Shown: piece after piece, positions 32,309-38,066 of the stretch
How positions within the stretch are numbered: the first letter of the stretch is position 1
How the letters are laid out: every line of letters starts with the position of its first letter
Source of the DNA: Bacteroidia bacterium
GTDB lineage: Bacteria; Bacteroidota; Bacteroidia; Chitinophagales; Saprospiraceae
Length of the DNA: 38,066 bases
Assembly: GCA_030430845.1 (NCBI GenBank)
Contig: JAUIKE010000072.1
Span: 1-38,066 of the forward strand
Reading direction: 5' to 3'
The notes under the pieces: model-generated
What the model was told of the DNA's origin: nothing
Databases searched by the model: none
Seen by the model: only the letters and a program-made list of their open reading frames with translations
Position numbers and translations under genes: made by a program

Positions 32309-32752
32309 AGGGAATTAAAAAATTAAAAATAAGCGCCCATGCAAGCGCACTGGATCGCTTGTTGTTTGATGTGTCAATTGATGTACTCCAACTGCTTCGT
32401 TGAAGTATTGGTTAGGGAGAGAAGCCTAAAGGGCTTAATTTGGCAATTTTAAAAATATAAAGGAAAGTTTTGAATCTAAACTAATTAACGGCTTTTATTT
32501 CTGCACATTTTTCAATAATTACGACATTCAAATAAAAATAACGCATAAGTAAACTGCTAAATCACTCGTTATATTTGGTATAAAATTTGGCAATATATCT
32601 ATACACGAAATAAAAACAAGCATCTACTTGTTCGGTCAAACAAAAAATTTATCTGAAAAAATACAGTTCTTTACCCCTCTCCTGCCGGGAAAGTAAAATA
32701 TTACAACTGCTAAGTGTTAGTAGCCTATGGGTGAGACAGCCGCCTCTGATTA
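32309..32752. other. AT-rich intergenic region upstream of gltB
   Basis: This holds the leader and presumably the promoter of gltB on the minus strand, but I find no good TTG/TAnnTTTG pair on that strand. On the plus strand TATATTTG occurs at 32570-32577, with no gene in front of it and no -33 match. No RNA gene or strong hairpin was seen. Confidence 0.5.
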
Positions 32753-33805
32753 TTACCAGGCCAGGACTTCTTTTAACAAGACATCATTTTCTTTTCCTCT
32801 AACCTCGACTGTCATAGCGGGCTTTTCGCCACTCCAATCGATGTGCAACAAGGCAAAATTGAGTGCCACAATCAGATCTCCAACCCGATACTTATTAGGC
32901 TCGGTATCCCCTAAAGACCAGGTGTGCGTCATCCCGCTGGAGGTCAATTCATACAATGGATAATCCAGGCTGTCCAAAGTAATCTTGGATAATTCAGCAA
33001 TATGTCGGTCTCCACTCAGCAAAACGGCATGGGCAGGTTTAGTTTTTTCCATTAATGCAAAAAAACGTTGGCGAGCAGCCGGGAAGTTAGCCCATTTTTC
33101 ATAGATCTGTTCTTCGGGGATAAACTGGATACCACAGGCAATCAGGTGAAGCTCTGCATCGCTGTTGGTGAGTTCCTCTTCCAACCACTTCCACTGGGCT
33201 TCTCCTAGCACATCCCCCAACTCGTTTGGAAAATACCGTGCAGTCCCAGTCGTATCTTCTTGTAATTCATCTCTGAAGTAACGCCCGTCCAGCAGCAATA
33301 TCTTAATCCGCTTTCCTTCCGGTCCGAATGTATAGCTTTGGTAGGCACCCGGCCGTTCCCGAACGGAAGCATCGACAGGAACATCGAGGAAATCAAGCAT
33401 AAGAGACTTGGACTCGTCTTTTTTAGCGAAATTTTTATCTCCGTCATTCACTCCATAATCGTGATCATCCCATATACCGAGTACGGCCGTGTTTTGACGG
33501 AATGCCGAATATGCTTCTCCGTTCTTTTGCCTCTTATACTTTTCGAGCATCACTTGCATATCCTCGCTGTCTCCGTAGATGTTATCTCCCAACCACATCC
33601 ACAGCTGCGGATCATGTGAAGCAATGGCCGGCCACATATCCTGAGGAAGGTTTTCCCGATTACAGGACCCTAATGAAATGATATTCAACGTTTGACTAAA
33701 ATCGATTTGCTGACCTTCATAAAGAACAGATACCGAAGGTTCAATTTTAGATTTGCAGGAAGCCGTCAGAAAGATAAGCAGGACAAAAAAGAGCAATCTA
33801 TTCAT
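32753..33805 (-). CDS. PhoD-like alkaline phosphatase/metallophosphatase lipoprotein
   Basis: A 350-aa exported lipoprotein (signal ends LTASC, Cys17). PhoD-like motifs run in order: SLGSCNRE, MWLGDNIYGD (metal-binding Asp and Asn), IWDDHDYGVND (metal-binding Asp and His), LLLDGRYFRD, LIACGIQFI and LLSGDRHIAEL (metal-binding His). PhoD enzymes are Ca/Fe-dependent phosphodiesterases and monoesterases. The protein is shorter than Bacillus PhoD because it lacks the N-terminal beta domain; this compact form is common in Bacteroidota. It is a single gene with no visible Pho-box or partner, so phosphate control is not shown. Confidence 0.92.
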   Translation of the reverse strand: MNRLLFFVLLIFLTASCKSKIEPSVSVLYEGQQIDFSQTLNIISLGSCNRENLPQDMWPAIASHDPQLWMWLGDNIYGDSEDMQVMLEKYKRQKNGEAYSAFRQNTAVLGIWDDHDYGVNDGDKNFAKKDESKSLMLDFLDVPVDASVRERPGAYQSYTFGPEGKRIKILLLDGRYFRDELQEDTTGTARYFPNELGDVLGEAQWKWLEEELTNSDAELHLIACGIQFIPEEQIYEKWANFPAARQRFFALMEKTKPAHAVLLSGDRHIAELSKITLDSLDYPLYELTSSGMTHTWSLGDTEPNKYRVGDLIVALNFALLHIDWSGEKPAMTVEVRGKENDVLLKEVLAW

Positions 33806-33881
33806 TTTTTTCAGTCAAAAATAAAGAATCACGCTTTCTTAAGAAGGCTTCTTGTATTAATTATTCATTAAAGGCTTTCCT

Positions 33882-33902
33882 GGAACCTTGGAACCTTGGA
33901 AC
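33882..33902. repeat. Octamer tandem repeat (GGAACCTT)x2.6
   Basis: GGAACCTTGGAACCTTGGAAC ends 8 nt before the stop codon of the minus-strand Gfo/Idh/MocA gene (plus-strand order). It is the best preserved of the three octamer arrays. Confidence 0.85.
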
Positions 33903-33910
33903 TTAACAAC

Positions 33911-34894
33911 CTAATCAATCCCCGCATACTGAATCCCAGCCTTTTCTCTTATGGCATCAAGCAATTCGATCAGATCCATGCTAAAAGATAGAGGCAACAG
34001 GTCACTCTCTTTCTTACCTGCGACCAAACAGCGGACTACTTCTTCTGCTTCGTAATGATAGCCATTGGAAAAATAGTCGAAATTAAAGTTCTGTGGCCGC
34101 TCTCCTTCTTTTATTAAAGTAAACCAGCTGGGAGCATGCCATTGGGTGTGAATATGGATGGTTCCTTTTTCACCATAGATGAATGCCTCAGTTTTCGTAT
34201 CTGCCAATATCGTACTATGCAGATGGGCCATTCTTCCGCCTAAATATTTGAAGAGTATTCCACAGTCGACATCTACCCCTGTATTACCGATATTCGCCAT
34301 AGCCTGTATTTCCTGCGGTTTCCCTAAAAGTAAAAGAGCTAAAAAGACCGGGTATATCCCAATATCCAACAAAGAGCCTCCACCCAGCTGAGGATCGAAA
34401 AGGCGGCCGGTCGGATTAAAAACAGGTCGGAAACCAAAATCGGCTTTGACAGCGAGGACCTCACCAATCTCGCCTTGTTCGATGAGTTCCAGCGCTTTTA
34501 CAGTAGTCGGCATAAACCGAGTCCAGAAGGCTTCCATCAGAAAGGTATTTTTTTCCTGAGCTTTGGAGATCATTTTTTCCACCTGCTGCCGGTTCATGGC
34601 AAAGGGCTTCTCACAAAGAACAGGAATTCCGGCCTCTAGACAAAACAGGGTGTTTTCGCAATGCAGTGTGTGAGGAGTGGCGATGTACACGACATCCAGG
34701 TCCGGGCAATTTACCAATTCTTCATAGCTGCCGTATGCATATCCGGCTCCATACTGATCAGCAAAGGCCTGGGCCTTGTCCAATGATCGGGATGCCACAG
34801 CATGCAAGCGCATATTTTTTCCTTTAGCCAGGTCCTGAGCAAACTTGTGGGCAATTTTTCCTAAGCCAATGATACCCCAATTATATTTTTTCAT
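33911..34894 (-). CDS. Gfo/Idh/MocA family oxidoreductase
   Basis: A 327-aa cytosolic NAD(P)-dependent dehydrogenase. The Rossmann motif is WGIIGLGKIAHKFA (6-19), and VYIATPHTLHCEN and LCEKPFAMN (Lys in EKP is the catalytic-site lysine) are family hallmarks. The second domain contains GGGSLLDIGIYPVFLALLLLG, typical of the dihydrodiol dehydrogenase/xylose dehydrogenase branch. Members oxidise sugars, inositols or dihydrodiols; the substrate is not predictable here. It is divergent from the GH63-like gene at 35021 across 126 bp, which may hint at carbohydrate use (inference). Confidence 0.93.
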   Translation of the reverse strand: MKKYNWGIIGLGKIAHKFAQDLAKGKNMRLHAVASRSLDKAQAFADQYGAGYAYGSYEELVNCPDLDVVYIATPHTLHCENTLFCLEAGIPVLCEKPFAMNRQQVEKMISKAQEKNTFLMEAFWTRFMPTTVKALELIEQGEIGEVLAVKADFGFRPVFNPTGRLFDPQLGGGSLLDIGIYPVFLALLLLGKPQEIQAMANIGNTGVDVDCGILFKYLGGRMAHLHSTILADTKTEAFIYGEKGTIHIHTQWHAPSWFTLIKEGERPQNFNFDYFSNGYHYEAEEVVRCLVAGKKESDLLPLSFSMDLIELLDAIREKAGIQYAGID

Positions 34895-35020
34895 GTGTAT
34901 GCTTTTTTAAAGGCCTTAAGTTAAAAAAATCTGCTCATTTCGCCTTTGCTTACTTTTTCGTATCTTTATATTCTATAAGCCTTTGAACCCTTTTGTTCGT
35001 TCAAGGATCAACTCTAAAGA

Positions 35021-36139
35021 TTGGCAAAATCCCCCCGCCATTTTATAGTTTGCAAAATTAGTGCTAAGGTGAAAGACAAGAAAAAACAAGCCCCCCAACC
35101 GACCATTTCTCCAATGTTTGAGGGGGAGATTCATTTCCATGAAATTAATGCCTTTAGCTGGGCTTTTGGCCTGGCTATTATGGGTCATGCCCATGAATCC
35201 CTGGAGGAATCCCTACATGCTTTTGAGCAGTTGTTGAACTTTCAACGTACTAGGCGGCCTTCTTCTGAAATGTCCCTCCATCAATGGGAGGAAAACATCC
35301 AGCTTTCAGAAGAGCAAAAAAATCTGTTGAGTACAGCGCAGCTCCTACACCTTCCTGTCGCGGCCGGAGTATTATGGGGCATTTTCCAACGACATGAAGA
35401 TAAGGCAATGGCTAAGGAAGCTCTCCGGAAGTTTTATCCGGACCTGCTGAATTACCATAACGAAATGTATCAGGAAAGAGATCCCAATGAGGACGGCCTG
35501 ATTACCAACTACCATCCCTGGGAAAGTCTTCAGTTTTCATCTGATCACTCGCCGAAAGGCCACCGTCTTGTGGAAGCAATCCCCAAAGGCTATCAATTAC
35601 TCAGCCAATTAGCCGCGGGCAGTCACCCCTTTGAAGTGCAGGATCCGCTGTTCCACGCCTTTCTGAGCTGGAGCAATGAATCCCTTATCCAGATAGGAGG
35701 TGTGATAGGTGAGGATGTCAAAGATATTATGGAAAAATATGAGCTTACCATATTTAGCATAAATGAGCGCCTGTGGAATGCTGAAAAACGCCACTTTTGT
35801 CCCTTTGATCTTAAAAACAAGGCGCATCTTCCCTTTGCCGTATTGCCCAGCGCACTTTGCCTGTTCAGTGAAATCGCTACTCAGGACCGTGCTGAAGAAT
35901 TATATCCCCAGTTGGAAAAACAGCTTAAAAAGGAGATGGGGGCTGACATTAGAGAAGAAGAGCTCCATCCACTCTCCCTAGCTCAACACATTTTATTGCT
36001 TCAGGGCCTTGGCACCTACGGCTTTGATGAGCTGTCTGTGCTGCTCTTGCAACGCCTGAGTTTCCTTCTGCAAAAGGCTAAAGACCGGGGAGAGCACAGC
36101 TTTTTAATTAAAGGATTTGACCTGTTTTTACAGAGTTAA
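35021..36139 (+). CDS. GH63/MGH1-like (alpha/alpha)6 barrel protein with degenerate active-site region
   Basis: Up to 372 aa, helical. The strongest signature is FYPDLLNYHNEMYQERDPNEDGLITNYHPWES (about 138-170, given here only as landmark; key residues RDP, DGLI, HPWES), which is typical of mannosylglycerate-hydrolase-like GH63-related enzymes. In those proteins HPWESG is followed by DNSPxWD; here it reads SSDHSPKGH, so the usual Asp and Trp are absent. The protein is also shorter than the roughly 430-450-aa enzymes I recall. It may be a non-catalytic relative or have changed specificity. The start is uncertain: TTG at 35021, GTG at 35069 and ATG at 35114 are all in frame; no signal peptide appears from any. 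The stop codon lies inside a perfect palindromic terminator. Confidence 0.72.
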   Translation: MAKSPRHFIVCKISAKVKDKKKQAPQPTISPMFEGEIHFHEINAFSWAFGLAIMGHAHESLEESLHAFEQLLNFQRTRRPSSEMSLHQWEENIQLSEEQKNLLSTAQLLHLPVAAGVLWGIFQRHEDKAMAKEALRKFYPDLLNYHNEMYQERDPNEDGLITNYHPWESLQFSSDHSPKGHRLVEAIPKGYQLLSQLAAGSHPFEVQDPLFHAFLSWSNESLIQIGGVIGEDVKDIMEKYELTIFSINERLWNAEKRHFCPFDLKNKAHLPFAVLPSALCLFSEIATQDRAEELYPQLEKQLKKEMGADIREEELHPLSLAQHILLLQGLGTYGFDELSVLLLQRLSFLLQKAKDRGEHSFLIKGFDLFLQS

Positions 36140-36189
36140 AAAAAAAGAGGGAGGCGAATTCGCCTCCCTCTTTTTTTTTAACTCTGTAA
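36128..36189. terminator. 62-bp perfect palindrome acting as bidirectional terminator
   Basis: The two 31-bp arms (36128-36158 and 36159-36189) are exact complements with GAATTC at the centre. The core GAGGGAGGCGAA is flanked by nine A on one arm and nine T on the other. The TAA of the GH63-like gene (36137-36139) is inside the left arm. Confidence 0.93.
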
Positions 36190-36384
36190 TCCACATTGCA
36201 TTGATTGCATGGCGAAAAACCTGGGAATGCAATATCTTGCCGTTGTATATACTGCGTACGCTCACCCGAAATTTCAATCAACAGGCTACTTACAAGGATA
36301 AGAATTGCTTTAATGAAGACCTCATTGAAGCAGCGGGGATTTTTTTCCCATCATCAACTATTCATAACCAAAAAACAAATCATT

Positions 36385-38066
36385 ATGAAACTAAAGTTAC
36401 TAGTTATTGCTTTCACCCTGCTTTCGAGTCATTATCTGCAGGCTCAATACGCCAATTCATACATTCTTGATCCCGACAATCCCTGGTACTGGCAGCCTTG
36501 TACTATTGAAGAAGCAACCTATGTCCTTCAGCCCAAGGGATTTTATACCCAGGTTGATATGTATCTTACTTTTTCCGGCCGGGATGCGGGTTTTAGTGCC
36601 TCTACACAAGTGGAAGTAGTACTCGATTTCCAGCTTCCGGAAAAAGCGATGGTAATAGATAGCTGGCTTTGGGTTGAAGGAGTTATTATAAAGGCCAAAA
36701 TACTCGACAGATGGACGGCTTCGGGTATTTACGAGGAAATTGTTGGACGACGGAGAGATCCATCCATTTTATTTAAAAATTCTGCCACGGATTATCAACT
36801 CCGGATCTATCCAATGGCAGGCAATGGTAGTCGGAAGGTCAAGTTATCACTTTTAGTTCCTTCGGAATGGACCAATTCAGAAGTACAGTCCTTCATTCCT
36901 GCTCAAATTCTTCAAACCTCCTCCCGCCCTGTTCAGGCTGTTTCCATCCGAAACTTCCCTGAAGCCGAATGGACCAACCTGAACATCAAGGAACTCAGCC
37001 AAGGTCAATTTCAACCACAAAGCGATTCCCTCTTAGGACATTTTCAGGAGATTATTACCTCCTCAACCGCATTAAACAGTGGGTTCACACTCTCTGCTCC
37101 GGCCCCATTTGAAGAAGGCGTCTTTGTCAGTAAACTGGAAAGTCCAAAAGGAGATAATTATTACCAGATGGCGATCTCGCCTGCCACGGTTTTTGATCTG
37201 CCCAAAACCCAATCCAGAAAGCTAATGCTCCTGTTTGATTATGCGGCCTCCAGTAGTACACTGTCCCAGGCTCAGCTTTTGCAAAATGTAAGAACTCAGC
37301 TTACGAATAATCTGCTCCCTTCCGATTCTTTTAATATCATGGTATCTTCCCTCACCATTGAACCCTTCAGCGATCAGTGGTTGCCGGCCAGTCCTCAGAT
37401 GATTGATTCGGTTTTTGCGGCCCTTGGTAGTAATCCGATTGCCAATTACAGTAGCATCCCCTCTTTACTTGGAAACGGCATTAAATTTATTACGGAAAGT
37501 AATGGAGGCGGAAACCTGCTTTTGTTCGCTAATTCCGATAACGAAGGTAATGTAGAACCCGCTAACCAATTGATCAATGATCTACTGGACCTTATGACGG
37601 AAGGCGTGGTTCCAGTTAGTATTTACGACTCACAGGATATTGGCCTGAGAAGCTTTCGGATCAATAACCGACGGTACTATGGCAATGAGTATTTTTATGA
37701 AAACCTCGCCAGACTTACCTCCGGCACCATGGTGCGCCAATTTAATAACCAGGCCTCTTTCGCTGAAAACATCACTTCCGTCATGGAGTCTATTTCATCC
37801 TATACCGGCACCCTTGATCTCTATACCACCCTCACTGAAGGCTTCTGCTATAATCGCTTTAACATCAGTGGAGACAACGAATTGGTCAACCTCAACAAAC
37901 CGATCCTCCAGATCGGAAAATATCAGGGATCATTTCCTTTTGTCATTGAGGCAGCAGGAGAATACGATGGCATCTTGTTCGGCGAATCTATTTTAATAGA
38001 CGGCCCCGAGCTGATAGATTCGGATAGCCTCCTTGAAGAAGCATGGGCCGGAAACTACATTCGTTC
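36385..38066 (+). CDS. Secreted VIT/vWA-like domain protein (3' end outside window)
   Basis: The frame is open from ATG 36385 through the last base, giving at least 560 residues without a stop. A signal peptide is clear (MKLKLLVIAFTLLSSHYLQA, residues 1-20). Residues about 40-190 look like a vault/inter-alpha-trypsin (VIT) domain: VEVVLDFQLPEKAMVIDSWLW, then the hallmark AKILDRWTASGIYEEIVGRRRDPSIL and YQLRIYPM. Residues about 285-480 have the rhythm of a von Willebrand A domain (RKLMLLFDYAASSS, NIMVSS, GNLLLFANSD), but the first MIDAS DxSxS is altered to DYAASS, so metal binding is doubtful. VIT proteins in this phylum are often surface-exposed with a T9SS tail; the C-terminus is not visible to confirm this. 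Confidence 0.82.
   Translation, partial: MKLKLLVIAFTLLSSHYLQAQYANSYILDPDNPWYWQPCTIEEATYVLQPKGFYTQVDMYLTFSGRDAGFSASTQVEVVLDFQLPEKAMVIDSWLWVEGVIIKAKILDRWTASGIYEEIVGRRRDPSILFKNSATDYQLRIYPMAGNGSRKVKLSLLVPSEWTNSEVQSFIPAQILQTSSRPVQAVSIRNFPEAEWTNLNIKELSQGQFQPQSDSLLGHFQEIITSSTALNSGFTLSAPAPFEEGVFVSKLESPKGDNYYQMAISPATVFDLPKTQSRKLMLLFDYAASSSTLSQAQLLQNVRTQLTNNLLPSDSFNIMVSSLTIEPFSDQWLPASPQMIDSVFAALGSNPIANYSSIPSLLGNGIKFITESNGGGNLLLFANSDNEGNVEPANQLINDLLDLMTEGVVPVSIYDSQDIGLRSFRINNRRYYGNEYFYENLARLTSGTMVRQFNNQASFAENITSVMESISSYTGTLDLYTTLTEGFCYNRFNISGDNELVNLNKPILQIGKYQGSFPFVIEAAGEYDGILFGESILIDGPELIDSDSLLEEAWAGNYIR

Noticed and set aside
32570..32577. Plus-strand promoter TATATTTG in the gltB upstream region
   Set aside because: There is no -33 match and no plus-strand gene downstream; the region is AT-rich enough to give such matches by chance.

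Overview
The window looks like chromosome of a free-living member of the Bacteroidota, most likely of the Saprospirales/Lewinella type (inference). The evidence is a hybrid two-component sensor with a fused AraC output domain, a secreted protein ending in a type IX secretion (T9SS) sorting domain, Bacteroidota-type promoters (TTTG/TTG then TAnnTTTG), many lipoproteins and signal peptides, an un-encoded CCA on the tmRNA and a YAMAA-type tmRNA tag.

Layout. 0-6 kb: 3' part of a hybrid sensor kinase, a secreted aspartyl protease-like protein, a secreted tectonin-propeller protein and an MBL-fold hydrolase, separated by palindromic repeats. 6-11.5 kb: a flavodoxin-fold quinone reductase, a small lipoprotein, an M28 peptidase convergent with a cyanophycinase-like protein, a small SET-domain protein and a solitary IS200-type transposase. 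11.6-12.9 kb: an apparently empty stretch that holds the minus-strand tmRNA gene, ssrA. 12.9-20.5 kb: a saccharopine/alanine dehydrogenase-type enzyme, purC with an NTF2-like partner, gamma-glutamyltransferase, and a large cyclase-TPR protein. 20.5-26.1 kb: a DUF3037/HipA-like kinase pair, a gene-poor repeat array, a helical protein of unknown function and a dockerin/cohesin-like T9SS cargo. 26.1-38 kb: gltBD (glutamate synthase), a PhoD-like phosphatase, a Gfo/Idh/MocA oxidoreductase, a degenerate GH63/MGH1-like protein and the 5' part of a VIT-domain protein.

The main discovery is that ssrA is interrupted in its T-loop by an ORF-less group I intron of about 253 nt. Exact removal of the intron restores a perfect T-arm (5-bp stem, 7-nt loop) and an acceptor stem that pairs with the 5' end; the intron has P1/IGS, P, Q, R and S elements, a P9 with a GAAA loop and a terminal omega-G. 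Ribosome rescue in this organism would then depend on RNA self-splicing.

The second discovery is a gene-free array (22083-22869) of about 20 copies of a degenerate 12-mer (consensus ATCCCATGAACA) spaced roughly 35-46 bp apart. It has its own Bacteroidota promoter, which is a near duplicate of the promoter of the T9SS cargo gene at 24.7 kb; three more copies lie in that gene's 3' region. A parallel but different motif cluster (AACAATAGCTAAA) precedes the aspartyl protease gene. The intergenic regions also carry several other repeat families: a 115-bp double palindrome, GCCAGTTTGGAAACTGGC-type mini-hairpins, and AAGGTTCC octamers that follow the stop codons of three minus-strand genes.

Metabolically the window leans to nitrogen and amino-acid handling (gltBD, ggt, cyanophycinase-like, M28 peptidase, lysine/alanine dehydrogenase-type enzyme), but the genes are separate units rather than one pathway cluster.
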